From NCBI GenBank assembly GCA_018821435.1, contig JAHJME010000006.1, forward strand, positions 1 to 64,000: a DNA stretch of 64,000 nucleotides, given 5' to 3'. Shown here piece by piece: positions 47,507 to 56,045 of this stretch. The number at the start of each line of letters is the position of its first letter. Positions within the stretch are counted from its first letter, which is position 1. Under the pieces are notes generated by a model. It searched no databases, had not been told where the DNA came from, and was given only the letters and a program-made list of their open reading frames with translations. A program made the translations under genes and the position numbers. The DNA is from Alphaproteobacteria bacterium (lineage in GTDB: Bacteria > Pseudomonadota > Alphaproteobacteria > Caulobacterales > Caulobacteraceae).

Positions 47507-48793
47507 ATGCTCTCGCGCCACCGCGTATCCCGGGCGGCCATCGAGCTGATCAAACGGTTCGAGGGCTACCGCCGACACGCCGCCCAGCTGCCCGACGGGC
47601 GCTGGACGATCGGCTATGGCCATACGCTGACGGCGCGCGAGGGCGCCGAAGTCTCCGAGCCCGACGCCGAGGCGCTGCTGGTCTACGACCTGATCAGCGT
47701 GCAGCATGCGGTGAACGAGAACGTCTACGCCCCGCTCAGCCAGAACCAGTTCGACGCGCTGAGCAGCTTCGCGTTCAACATCGGCCTGGACAATTTCCGC
47801 CGCAGCCAGGTGCTGAAGCGCCTGAACGCCGGCTCGGCCGTACAGGCCGCCTGCGCCATGGAGTTGTGGCGTAAGGCCGACTTCGAGGGCGAGCGGATCG
47901 TCGTCGACACCCTGGTCCGCCGCCGCGCGACCGAAAAGGCGCTGTTCCTGACGCCGCCGGGCGACGATTTCGCCCCCGCGCCGTCGCCGATCATTCGTCC
48001 GCTCATCGACCTGGACGCCCTGGACCTGGTGCCGCTGCGCCGGCCCGTCGAGCTGGAGACCTCGTTCGAAGACGACAGGATCACGGTCCGTCGCGAGCCG
48101 CCGCCGGAAGAGATCGGCGCCGAGCCGCCGCCGGAACCCACGCCGGAGCCGGTCCCCGCGGTCACGGCGGCGGCCGAGGCGGTCAGCGCGCGCCTGGAGA
48201 CCATCTTCCCCGACCCAGGCGAGGAGCCGGAGCCCGAAGCCGAGCCGGCCATCGATGTCGAGGTCGAGGGGATCTTCGCCGCAGATGACGCCGAGGCCGC
48301 AACAGACGTGCGGCCCCAGGCCGACTTCGCGCGCCCCATCACGACGCATGCCGAGCCGGAGTCGGAGTCGGAGCCGGAGCCCGTTCTCGATCTCGAGGAC
48401 CCGGCCGTCGGCGAGCGGACGATGTTCGAGCCCGAGCCGGCCTCGATCCTGGACGCCGAACTGGACATCCCCCGCGCCCCGAACGGCTTCGACGCGCCGG
48501 AGCCGACCGCGCCGCCCGAAGCCGAGCCTCGCGCGTTCATTCCCGCCCGCCAGCGCCCCGCGCCCCAGCCGAAGGAAATCTCGGTGGTGTGGGACCTGCT
48601 GCTGGCGCTGTTCGGCCTGGCCTTCTTCGGCTTCGGCATCTTCTGGGGCTTGAACGCCCGCGTCGCGCCGACGGGCGGGGTCATCACGCCGCTGATGGTG
48701 GCCTGGCCTGCCGGGTTGGCCGGCATCGGCTTCGTCGTGGTGTCGGTCTTCCGCCTGTTGCAGCGTCTGGGTCGCGAGGCCGAGCAGGACTAG
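47507..48793 (+). CDS. spmX: SpmX-type polar muramidase-like protein
   Basis: The 428-residue protein has three parts. Residues 1-150 are a GH24 lysozyme-like domain (ELIKRFEGYRRHAAQLPDGRWTIGYGHTLTAREG) with Glu19 in the catalytic position. Residues 150-365 are a Pro/Glu-rich charged linker. The end has two membrane helices (about 370-425) with no signal peptide. This architecture and length match Caulobacter SpmX, which localises to the stalked pole via PopZ, recruits and activates DivJ, and directs stalk placement in relatives. The ATG at 47507 gives the SpmX-like start. A plain phage lysozyme would lack the linker and C-terminal helices. Confidence 0.88.
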   Translation: MLSRHRVSRAAIELIKRFEGYRRHAAQLPDGRWTIGYGHTLTAREGAEVSEPDAEALLVYDLISVQHAVNENVYAPLSQNQFDALSSFAFNIGLDNFRRSQVLKRLNAGSAVQAACAMELWRKADFEGERIVVDTLVRRRATEKALFLTPPGDDFAPAPSPIIRPLIDLDALDLVPLRRPVELETSFEDDRITVRREPPPEEIGAEPPPEPTPEPVPAVTAAAEAVSARLETIFPDPGEEPEPEAEPAIDVEVEGIFAADDAEAATDVRPQADFARPITTHAEPESESEPEPVLDLEDPAVGERTMFEPEPASILDAELDIPRAPNGFDAPEPTAPPEAEPRAFIPARQRPAPQPKEISVVWDLLLALFGLAFFGFGIFWGLNARVAPTGGVITPLMVAWPAGLAGIGFVVVSVFRLLQRLGREAEQD

Positions 48794-48833
48794 GGTTTTT
48801 GTGGCCCCGGGCGCCGCGTGCTAACAGCGCCGA

Positions 48834-50000
48834 ATGATCCCGAACCACGGCCCCCAGATGGAATTCGGCCTCGGCGAGGCCGCCGACGCCATCCGCGAAA
48901 CCACCGCCCGCTTCGCCGCCGACAAGATCGCGCCGCTCGCGGCCGAGATCGACGCCACCAACACCTTCCCGCGCCAGCTGTGGCCGCAGATGGGTGAGTT
49001 GGGCCTGCACGGCATCACCGTGGACGAGGACTACGGCGGCCTTGGCCTGGGTTATCTCGAACATGTCGTGGCGATGGAGGAGGTCTCCAGGGCCTCGGCC
49101 TCGGTTGGCCTGAGCTACGGCGCGCACTCGAACCTGTGCGTGAACCAGATTCGCCGCTGGGGCGCCCCCGAGCAGAAGCAACGCTACCTGCCCAAGCTGG
49201 TCAGCGGCGAGCATGTGGGCTCGCTGGCCATGAGCGAGGCCGGGAGCGGCTCCGACGTGGTCTCCATGCGGCTGAAGGCCGAGAAGCGCGGCGATCGCTA
49301 TGTGCTGAACGGCACGAAGTTCTGGATCACCAACGCGCCGCACGCCGACACCCTGGTGGTCTACGCCAAGACCGCGCCCGACGAAGCGTCGCGCGGCATC
49401 ACCACCTTCATCGTCGAGAAGGGCTTCAAGGGCTTCAGCGTCTCGAACAAGCTGGACAAGATGGGCATGCGCGGGTCCGACACCGCCGAACTGGTGTTCG
49501 AGGACTGCGAGATCCCGGAAGAGAACGTCATGGGTCCTGAGAACGGCGGCGCGGGCGTGTTGATGAGTGGCCTGGATTACGAGCGCACGGTGCTGTCGGG
49601 CGGGCCGCTGGGGATCATGCAGGCCTGCCTTGACGTGGTGCTGCCCTACGTTCGGGATCGGAAGCAGTTCGGCAAGCCGATCGGCTCGTTCCAGCTCATG
49701 CAGGGCAAGATCGCGGACATGTATGTCGCACTGAATTCCGCGCGGGCGTATGTCTATGCTGTGGCGAGGGCCTGCGACGCGGGCCAGACGACCAGGTTCG
49801 ATGCGGCTGGGGCTATCCTGATGGCGAGCGAGAACGCCGTGAAGGTGTCGCTGGAGGCGATTCAGGCCTTGGGCGGCGCCGGCTATACGAAGGAGTTTCC
49901 CGTGGAACGCCTGCTGCGCGACGCCAAGTTGTACGACATCGGCGCCGGCACGAACGAAATCCGCCGCTTCCTGATCGGTCGGGAGTTGATCGGGGGATGA
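48834..50000 (+). CDS. ivd: Isovaleryl-CoA dehydrogenase
   Basis: A 388-residue acyl-CoA dehydrogenase. It has [21 protein letters not shown] (FAD loop), [24 protein letters not shown] with the catalytic Glu near residue 249 in the helix typical of isovaleryl enzymes, [21 protein letters not shown] and [16 protein letters not shown]. These together fit isovaleryl-CoA dehydrogenase, the leucine-degradation step from isovaleryl-CoA to 3-methylcrotonyl-CoA. Other genes of that pathway except a possible hydratase at 60469 are not in the window. Confidence 0.92.
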   Translation: MIPNHGPQMEFGLGEAADAIRETTARFAADKIAPLAAEIDATNTFPRQLWPQMGELGLHGITVDEDYGGLGLGYLEHVVAMEEVSRASASVGLSYGAHSNLCVNQIRRWGAPEQKQRYLPKLVSGEHVGSLAMSEAGSGSDVVSMRLKAEKRGDRYVLNGTKFWITNAPHADTLVVYAKTAPDEASRGITTFIVEKGFKGFSVSNKLDKMGMRGSDTAELVFEDCEIPEENVMGPENGGAGVLMSGLDYERTVLSGGPLGIMQACLDVVLPYVRDRKQFGKPIGSFQLMQGKIADMYVALNSARAYVYAVARACDAGQTTRFDAAGAILMASENAVKVSLEAIQALGGAGYTKEFPVERLLRDAKLYDIGAGTNEIRRFLIGRELIGG

Positions 50001-50398
50001 AGGCAGCGGGGGCGCTGATCCTGATGCTGGGCCTGGCCGGGTGCATGAGCGCGCCCAAGCCGCAGGCGTGCCCGGCCGGACAGGCCCCCCTCCGCACCGC
50101 GCAGCTGTTCCTCGGGACCAAGACGCCCGTGGCGCCGGCCGACCGAGATCTGCGCAAGTTCGTGGACCAGGAGGTCACCCCGCGCTTCCCCGATGGCGTG
50201 ACCGTCGTCGAGGGCGGCGGCCAGTGGAAGGGCTCCGAGAACCGGATGATCCGCGAGGCGTCAAAGGTGGTGCTGGTGGTCCTGCCGAGCGCCGGCGACA
50301 GCCAGGGCAAGGTCGAGGCCGTGCGCACCGCCTATCGCAGCAGGTTCAAGCAGGACCCCGTCGTCGTCCTGCCGCCCCCGGCCTGCGTCGCGCTCTGA
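49997..50398 (+). CDS. DUF3574 family lipoprotein
   Basis: A 133-residue protein with a signal peptide and lipobox (LAGC, Cys16). The pattern [64 protein letters not shown] and the C-terminal [22 protein letters not shown] match DUF3574, a small periplasmic family of unknown role. The start overlaps the isovaleryl-CoA dehydrogenase stop by four bases (ATGA). Confidence 0.82.
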   Translation: MKAAGALILMLGLAGCMSAPKPQACPAGQAPLRTAQLFLGTKTPVAPADRDLRKFVDQEVTPRFPDGVTVVEGGGQWKGSENRMIREASKVVLVVLPSAGDSQGKVEAVRTAYRSRFKQDPVVVLPPPACVAL

Positions 50399-50458
50399 GC
50401 GCATGCACCGCGGCTATGGCCGCACGAAGCCACCCTCACTGGAGACCCGCGCGAGGGG

Positions 50459-50478
50459 CTGTCACTCTCGGGTGACAG
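50459..50478. promoter_or_regulatory. Inverted repeat CTGTCAC-N6-GTGACAG upstream of the PQQ dehydrogenase
   Basis: A perfect 7-bp inverted repeat (50459-50465 and 50472-50478) with a 6-base spacer lies 13 bases before the dehydrogenase ATG. It could be an operator or a short hairpin that affects translation; no regulator is identified. Confidence 0.4.
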
Positions 50479-50490
50479 TGTTGAACGGGG

Positions 50491-52446
50491 ATGCGCATGG
50501 GGAGGGGAGTTCGGGTCCGGCGCCGCGAGGTGCTGCTGGGCGCGGCGAGCGCGCTGGCCTTGGCGGATACCGCCGCCGGCGCGCGCCGGATCGCCGCGAA
50601 GGGCGACTGGGCGGCCTATGGCGGGACCAACGCCGCCGCGAAATATTCGCCGCTCAGCCAGATCGATGCGTCCAACGCCGGCCGACTGAAGATCGCCTGG
50701 GAATGGGACAGCCCTGACGGCCCGATCCTGAAGGCGAACCCGGCCCTGGCGCCGGGCGAGTTCCAGGCCACGCCGATCATGGCCGACGGGGTGCTCTACA
50801 CCTCGACCGCGCTGTGCCAGGTGGCGGCCATCGACCCGACGACGGGCAAGACGCTGTGGGTCCACGATCCGGGGACCTGGAAGCGCGGCAAATACACCAG
50901 CAAGGGGATGCAGCACCGGGGCGTCGCCTATTGGCGCGACGGCGAGGACGCCCGCGTCCTGATCGGCACGGGCGACAACCGCCTGATCGCGCTGGACGCC
51001 CGCACCGGCAAGCCGATCCCCGACTTCGGCAAGGACGGGGAGGTCGACCTGGGGGTGGTGGGCCTGCAGCGGCCGCTGCTGCGCGATCCGGTCGACCTGT
51101 TCGCCTCGACCTCGCCGCCGACCATCTGCCGCGACGTGATCGTCATGGGGCAGTACATCCACGACCGCCAGGTAGCCGCCGAGATGCCGCCGGGCGATGT
51201 GCGCGGCTTCGACGTGCGCACCGGCGCGCTGAAGTGGACGTTCCACACCGTGCCGATGGAGGGCGAGTTCGGCTGGGAGACCTGGGAGGACGGGTCGGCG
51301 GCCCGGAACGGCAACGCCAACATCTGGGCGCCCATGGCGGCGGACGACGAGCTCGGTCTCGTCTACCTGCCCGGCAGTTGCCCGACGAACAACTTCTATG
51401 GCGGCGCGCGGCCGGGCGACAATCTGTTCGGCAACGCCCTGATCTGCCTGGACGTGAAGACCGGCAAGCGGCGCTGGCACTATCAGTTCGTCCATCACGA
51501 CATCTGGGACTTCGATCTGCCCTGCGCGCCGAACCTGGTGGACATCCAGGTCGGCGGGCGGCGGATCAAGGCCGTGGCCCAGGTGACCAAGCACGGCTTC
51601 ACCTTCGTCTTCGACCGGGTCACCGGGCGGCCCGTATGGCCGATCGAGGAACGGCCCGTCGCGCCCAGCACGCTGAAGGGCGAGAAGCTGTCGCCCACGC
51701 AGCCGTTCCCGTCGAAGCCGCCGCCGTTCGAGCCGCAAGGCATGACGGAGGACATGCTGATCGATTGGACGCCGGAGCTCCGCGCCGAGGCGCTGAAGAT
51801 CATGGGCGAGTTCAACGTGGGCCCGCTGTTCACCCCCTTCACCGAGACGCTGACCATCCAGCGCCCGGCCTGGGTGGGCGGGGCGAACTGGGGCGGCGCG
51901 GCGGTCGATCCCGAGACCGGGGTGCTCTATGTGCCCTCGACCTCCTCCATCGGGGCCCTGGCCCTGGCCGCCGACGGCAAGCGGATCGGCACGGGCGAGA
52001 CCGAAGAGATCGCCGGCTCGGCCCGAGCGGTCACCGGACCGCGCGGCCTGCCGCTGGTGAAGCCACCCTACGGCCGGATCACCGCCATCGACCTGAACCG
52101 AGGCGAGATCCTCTGGATGAAGCCCAACGGCCCCGGCGCCAGCGAGACCCCGGCGTTCAAGGGGCTGAACACCGGCTGGGTCGGCTCGATGGGCCGCACC
52201 GGCCCGCTGCTGACCAAGACCCTGCTGTTCCTGGGCGAGGGGCCGCACGACGTGAACACGCGGCGCGTGCTGCGCGCCTGGGACAAGGCCACCGGCGCGG
52301 TGGTGGCCGAGCTTCCCCTGCCGGGCGCGACCCTGGGACCGCCCATGACCTATCTGGCGAACGGCAAGCAGTACGTGGTTTGCGGCATGGGCTTCCGCCG
52401 CACCCCGCACAAGCTGGTGGCCCTCGCCCTGCCTGACGGAGCCTGA
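50491..52446 (+). CDS. PQQ-dependent dehydrogenase (quinoprotein, glucose/alcohol type)
   Basis: A 651-residue quinoprotein with an RRR-type Tat-like signal (RRREVLLGAASALALAD). The beta-propeller signature repeats appear as WAAYGGTNAAAKYSPLSQID, LYTSTALCQVAAIDPTTGKTLWVHDPG and GRITAIDLNRGEILW. YQFVHHDIWDFDLPCAPNLVD is characteristic of the PQQ glucose/alcohol dehydrogenase family. It oxidises a sugar or alcohol in the periplasm. No pqq biosynthesis genes are in the window. The partner is the next gene. Confidence 0.87.
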   Translation: MRMGRGVRVRRREVLLGAASALALADTAAGARRIAAKGDWAAYGGTNAAAKYSPLSQIDASNAGRLKIAWEWDSPDGPILKANPALAPGEFQATPIMADGVLYTSTALCQVAAIDPTTGKTLWVHDPGTWKRGKYTSKGMQHRGVAYWRDGEDARVLIGTGDNRLIALDARTGKPIPDFGKDGEVDLGVVGLQRPLLRDPVDLFASTSPPTICRDVIVMGQYIHDRQVAAEMPPGDVRGFDVRTGALKWTFHTVPMEGEFGWETWEDGSAARNGNANIWAPMAADDELGLVYLPGSCPTNNFYGGARPGDNLFGNALICLDVKTGKRRWHYQFVHHDIWDFDLPCAPNLVDIQVGGRRIKAVAQVTKHGFTFVFDRVTGRPVWPIEERPVAPSTLKGEKLSPTQPFPSKPPPFEPQGMTEDMLIDWTPELRAEALKIMGEFNVGPLFTPFTETLTIQRPAWVGGANWGGAAVDPETGVLYVPSTSSIGALALAADGKRIGTGETEEIAGSARAVTGPRGLPLVKPPYGRITAIDLNRGEILWMKPNGPGASETPAFKGLNTGWVGSMGRTGPLLTKTLLFLGEGPHDVNTRRVLRAWDKATGAVVAELPLPGATLGPPMTYLANGKQYVVCGMGFRRTPHKLVALALPDGA

Positions 52447-52448
52447 CG

Positions 52449-53261
52449 ATGACCGAGCACTTCAGCCGCCGGACGGCGCTGGCCCTGGCGACGGGCGCGG
52501 CCGCCGCGCTGGCGACGCCGGCCTGGGCCGTGGGCGCCATCAAGCACTACATCCTGGTGGACCTGAAGCCGGGGACCGACCAGCTGGTGCTGGACCGCTG
52601 GTATATGACCTTCCATGCCCCGCAGGTGCGCCGCGCCTTCAAGGCCTGGCAGCGCAACTATGTCTCGTTCCGCAGCTACCTGCCGCCCGACGAGGCGCGG
52701 AAGGCCTATCCGCTGCAGTACGGCCGGATGACCGAGATCCAGTTCGACAGCCTGGCCGACTTCCAGGAGAGCCGGCCCAATAACGTCTACGCCAGCGGCC
52801 TGCAGTCGTTCACCCCGCCGCCCGGCGGCTGGGCCAACGCCGGCTTTGACAGCGTCACGGCCACGGTGCCGGTGAACCCTCAGCAGGTGTTCGTGAACAC
52901 CGCCACCGCGCCCAAGGAGACGCCGTACCTGCGCTGGGTGGTCTTCTTTCGCTATCCGAAGGGCGTGACGGCCGAGCAGGGGGACGCCTGGTACAAGGAC
53001 GTCCACGCCAAGGAGGTGGCCAGGCTGCCCGGCGTGAAGCGCTATGCGCTCTATTCGGCGGTCAGTCCGGCCTCCGCCTATCCCCGCGTCGCCGAGCTGT
53101 GGTTCGACGACTACGCCGCCTGGAAGGCCGCCTTCTTGCCGGTCCCGAAGTTCACGGCGCCGGCCTGGGGCGGGCAGGGGCTGTATGTCGAGGCGATCTC
53201 GATGTTCGTGGGCGAGAACCCCGACGTCGACTTCGTCAACGACAAGCGCGCGATCCCCTAG
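52449..53261 (+). CDS. Tat-exported EthD-like dimeric alpha-beta-barrel protein
   Basis: The 270-residue product has an SRRTALALATG Tat-like signal. Two similar modules follow, at about residues 33-135 (IKHYILVDLKPGTDQLVLDRWYMTFHAPQVRR) and 155-255 (RWVVFFRYPKGVTAEQGDAWYKDVHAKEVARLPGVKRYAL), each with the pattern of an EthD/ferredoxin-like dimeric alpha-beta-barrel domain. It starts two bases after the dehydrogenase, so they are co-transcribed and probably share a periplasmic pathway. The function is unknown. Confidence 0.7.
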   Translation: MTEHFSRRTALALATGAAAALATPAWAVGAIKHYILVDLKPGTDQLVLDRWYMTFHAPQVRRAFKAWQRNYVSFRSYLPPDEARKAYPLQYGRMTEIQFDSLADFQESRPNNVYASGLQSFTPPPGGWANAGFDSVTATVPVNPQQVFVNTATAPKETPYLRWVVFFRYPKGVTAEQGDAWYKDVHAKEVARLPGVKRYALYSAVSPASAYPRVAELWFDDYAAWKAAFLPVPKFTAPAWGGQGLYVEAISMFVGENPDVDFVNDKRAIP

Positions 53262-54076
53262 GCGGCCGAGCTGGCCTGAGCGGCCCGCGCTTCGTGGGCC
53301 GTCCGCAGCGCGTCGCCCGTGGCGGCGTCGGCGGGGAAGAAGGTCTCCAGCGTCAGTTCCGCCAGGGTGATGTCCACCGGCGTGCCGAACACGGTGGTGG
53401 TCCCGATCATCGACAGCAGGGTGTCGCCGAGCATCAGCTGGAACGGGATGACCACATTGCCGAAGTCCTCTGGACGTCGGTCGGGCGCCGGCGGCTTCGG
53501 ATAGCCGCGGATCTCCTCGATCAGCGCCAGCAGGCCGGGATCGGCCGTCAGCTCGGCCTGGCGGCGCAGGCGCTCAAGCGCGTGCGCATGCCATTCGCCC
53601 AGGTTGGCGATCCGTGGCGCCAGGCCCTTGGGGTGCAGCGACAGGCGCATGACGTTGATGGGCGCCACGAGCAGCTCGGGATCCACGCCTACCAGCATGG
53701 GGGCGATGGCGGCGTTGGCGGCCACCAGGTTCCAGCGGAGGTCGACCACCAGGGCGGGGTAGGGTTCGTGCGCCTTCAGGATCACGTCCACGGCGCGCCG
53801 GGCGGCGGCCAGCTGCGGATCCTCCAGGCTGCGCTCGGGGAAGACGGGGGCGAAGCCCGCGGCCACCAGGATGACGTTGCGCTCGCGCAGCGGGATCTCC
53901 AGTTGGTCCGAGAGGTGGAGCAGCATTTCGCGGCTGGGCTGGGCGCGACCGGTTTCGACGAAGCTCAGGTGCCGGGTCGAGATCTCGGCCTCCAGCGCCA
54001 GGTCCATCTGGCTCATTCGCCGGCGCGTGCGCCAGTCGCGGAGGTGTTCGCCGACGGGCTTGTGGGGGCTGATCAT
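53258..54076 (-). CDS. XRE-family regulator with MmyB-like ligand-binding domain
   Basis: The 272-residue regulator has an HTH domain at residues 8-65 (GEHLRDWRTRRRMSQMDLALEAEISTRHLSFVETGRAQPSREML) and a C-terminal MmyB-like sensor domain (about 95-260; ALVVDLRWNLVAANAAIAPML, MRLSLHPKGLAPRIANLGEW). Such regulators often bind a fatty acid or other small hydrophobic ligand and control neighbouring or own promoters. It is convergent with the EthD-like gene and a palindrome lies 37 bases upstream. Confidence 0.88.
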   Translation of the reverse strand: MISPHKPVGEHLRDWRTRRRMSQMDLALEAEISTRHLSFVETGRAQPSREMLLHLSDQLEIPLRERNVILVAAGFAPVFPERSLEDPQLAAARRAVDVILKAHEPYPALVVDLRWNLVAANAAIAPMLVGVDPELLVAPINVMRLSLHPKGLAPRIANLGEWHAHALERLRRQAELTADPGLLALIEEIRGYPKPPAPDRRPEDFGNVVIPFQLMLGDTLLSMIGTTTVFGTPVDITLAELTLETFFPADAATGDALRTAHEARAAQASSAA

Positions 54077-54109
54077 GGGCGGAGCTTATCCGCCGGTCGC
54101 GCGGCGTCC

Positions 54110-54126
54110 ATGACCTCAGAGGTAAT
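54110..54126. promoter_or_regulatory. Palindrome ACCTC-A-GAGGT upstream of the MmyB-type regulator
   Basis: An 11-bp palindrome (54113-54123) flanked by ATG and AAT, 37 bases upstream of the regulator start, in the divergent region to the TonB-C-repeat gene at 54211. The symmetry suits an XRE dimer site and suggests autoregulation and control of the neighbour. Inference. Confidence 0.4.
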
Positions 54127-54210
54127 GGGGTAGGTCGCGGGCAGTCGCGTCTTGGTTGCGCGGTTGAACGACAAGAGCCATCGTGGTCTGCACGAGTACG
54201 GAGTTGGTTG

Positions 54211-55536
54211 ATGCACTCGCGGCTATTGGGCCTTGTCCTCGTTATCGGAGCCGCCGCGACAACGCAGGCCGGCGCCGCCTCGGAGCCGAAAGGCGCGCCT
54301 GATGGCTGGGTCTCATTCCCGACCAGGACCGACTTTGCGGCCGCCGAGGCCGGTGTGCGAAACACCGGTACGTTCGCCCGAGCTGTCGCCCGGTGCCATG
54401 TCGCCGACGACGGTGCGCTGACCGATTGCCGCATCGTCCGCGAGACACCGCTCAACAGCGGCTTCGGAGAGGCTTTGCTGGCGCTCGTTCCCAAATATCG
54501 ACGCGCGCCGCCGGGCGCCGATAGCGCGCGCGAGATCATGATCACAACAAGCTGGGCCCCGTTCGACAAGCCCGGCGACTGGGTGAAAATCCCCACCCCG
54601 GCAAGGCTGCTAGAGGTGTTTCCGGCCGACGCCTACAAGCGCGGGATCAGCGGCCGCGCGCTGATCAGTTGCGTCGCGACCGTTCAGGGCGCGCTCGCCG
54701 ACTGCGTGACGCTGGACGAGACGCCCGCGGGCATGGGCTTTGGCGGGGCGGCGATCGCGCTGACGCCCCAGTTCCTGATGAAGCCCGCCACACTCGCCGG
54801 GAAACCGGTGGGGTCGGTGATGAATGTGCCCGTCAACTTCAAGATGGGCGGCGGCGGGCGCTTCCCTGTCGGCGACGGCAAGAAGGTCTTCCCCGCCAAT
54901 GTCGCCTGGAGCGCAGCGCCGACCTTCGCGGAAGTCGCGGCGGCTTATCCCGCGAAGGCGCGGGCCGAACGCAAGGGCGGCCGTGTGGCGCTGACCTGCG
55001 ATATGACGGGGGCGGGTCGGTTGACCGACTGCCAAGTGGCGACCTCCGACCCCTTCGGCTACGGCTTCGACACCGCGGCCAAGGCGCTGGCCCGGCAGTT
55101 CACCTATCCGATCGCGAGCGAGAAGGACCGCAAGGCGGCGCGGGAATTGACCGTCCATCTCCCGATCACCTTCGATCCCACCACGTTGGACGAAGCGACT
55201 CCGGTGGTGGGTAAGCCCACCTGGACGGTGATACCCAACGACGGACAGATCACCGCTGCCTTCGCCAACGTCAAGGCGGCCGGGACGGTGCGCGTGACGC
55301 TGAGTTGCAAGGTCCAGCCGGCTGGGACCGTCGATGGTTGCACGGTGGCGTCGGAAACGCCCACCGGCGCCGGCGTGGGCGCGGCGGCGCTGACCCTGGC
55401 CACGACCTTCCGGCTCAGCACTTGGAGCAGCGAGGGGCTACCCGTCGTTGGGGGAACGGTTCGCATTCCCCTCCGCTACGAGCCCGCGCCGGCCGTGTCG
55501 ACGACGCCTGCCTCACCGCCACCCGCAGGCCACTGA
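54211..55536 (+). CDS. Periplasmic protein with four TonB C-terminal-like repeats
   Basis: The 441-residue product has a signal peptide (MHSRLLGLVLVIGAAATTQAG) and then four similar modules, at about residues 50-117, 143-212, 248-315 and 345-412. Each has the TonB C-terminal pattern (G)xVxxxCxVxxxGxLxDCxVxxETPxGxGFGxAAxxLxxxFRxxP, with a Cys pair per module. TonB normally has one such domain plus a TM anchor and Pro-rich linker; neither is present. It cannot transduce proton-motive force in the normal way and may bind TonB boxes, sequester receptors or act as scaffold. Its last 24 bases overlap the convergent ACT gene. Confidence 0.75.
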   Translation: MHSRLLGLVLVIGAAATTQAGAASEPKGAPDGWVSFPTRTDFAAAEAGVRNTGTFARAVARCHVADDGALTDCRIVRETPLNSGFGEALLALVPKYRRAPPGADSAREIMITTSWAPFDKPGDWVKIPTPARLLEVFPADAYKRGISGRALISCVATVQGALADCVTLDETPAGMGFGGAAIALTPQFLMKPATLAGKPVGSVMNVPVNFKMGGGGRFPVGDGKKVFPANVAWSAAPTFAEVAAAYPAKARAERKGGRVALTCDMTGAGRLTDCQVATSDPFGYGFDTAAKALARQFTYPIASEKDRKAARELTVHLPITFDPTTLDEATPVVGKPTWTVIPNDGQITAAFANVKAAGTVRVTLSCKVQPAGTVDGCTVASETPTGAGVGAAALTLATTFRLSTWSSEGLPVVGGTVRIPLRYEPAPAVSTTPASPPPAGH

Positions 55537-55776
55537 CCGTACCCCGGCCAGCGCCTGGAGGCGGGCGTGCAGGTGTTCGGCCCGCTTGGCGCCCAGGCCA
55601 TCGGTCTCGATCTCCAGCCGGGCCAGGCCGCCGACCGTCTGCAGGTCCAGGCGGGTTACCTCCGCGCCCTGGACGGGGAAGGGCGACAGGGCCCGGAGCA
55701 GCAGGTCGCCGCCGGTCGCCATTTCCAGGACGAACACCCAGCGGCGCTCAGGAAGGCTCCGTTTGTCGCCGCTCAT
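55513..55776 (-). CDS. IlvM-like ACT-domain protein, second of a pair
   Basis: An 87-residue protein, the size of IlvM (87), with a single ACT-like beta-alpha-beta-beta-alpha-beta pattern: RRWVFVLEMATGGDLLLRALSPFPVQGAEVTRLDL then GLARLEIETDGLGAKRAEHLHARLQALAGVRSV. It starts by overlapping the stop of the previous ACT gene (ATGA). It would be a regulatory subunit of acetolactate synthase or another amino-acid enzyme; no catalytic subunit lies next to it. The identification is by length, fold pattern and the attenuator upstream. Confidence 0.6.
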   Translation of the reverse strand: MSGDKRSLPERRWVFVLEMATGGDLLLRALSPFPVQGAEVTRLDLQTVGGLARLEIETDGLGAKRAEHLHARLQALAGVRSVACGWR

Positions 55777-56045
55777 GACCGGCCCCGCAGATGTTCGAGG
55801 CGGAGGGACTGCACGCCGATCTGGCCGGCCAGCCGATCGGCCACGGCCTGGGCGGCGGCGGCGCTGAGGCCGCGCAGGGTCAGGGTGGCCTCGACGATCC
55901 GGCCCACGGGCTTCAGCCGCAGGGCCGCCAGTTCGCCGGTGGAGCGCGCCAGGGCGTCGTCGATGGCGATCAGGGCCGCGTGCGGATGCGGCGTGGCGAA
56001 GACGAAGACCCGCAGCGCCTCGGCGGGGCGATCAAGCTCCAGCAT
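55773..56045 (-). CDS. IlvM-like ACT-domain protein, first of a pair
   Basis: A 90-residue protein with ALRVFVFATPHPHAALIAIDDALARSTGELAALRLKPVG and IVEATLTLRGLSAAAAQAVADRLAGQIGVQSLRL, again one ACT-like module. GGGAGGCGAG precedes its ATG by about 6 bases. In frame upstream the sequence reads PTPAGGEHMLEL across the ATG, which resembles the C-terminus of large acetolactate synthase subunits. It is probably co-translated with the second ACT gene and controlled by the leader at 56164-56353. Confidence 0.6.
   Translation of the reverse strand: MLELDRPAEALRVFVFATPHPHAALIAIDDALARSTGELAALRLKPVGRIVEATLTLRGLSAAAAQAVADRLAGQIGVQSLRLEHLRGRS

Noticed and set aside
47507..48793. Prophage lysozyme
   Set aside because: The charged linker, two C-terminal membrane helices and absence of other phage genes fit SpmX rather than a phage endolysin.
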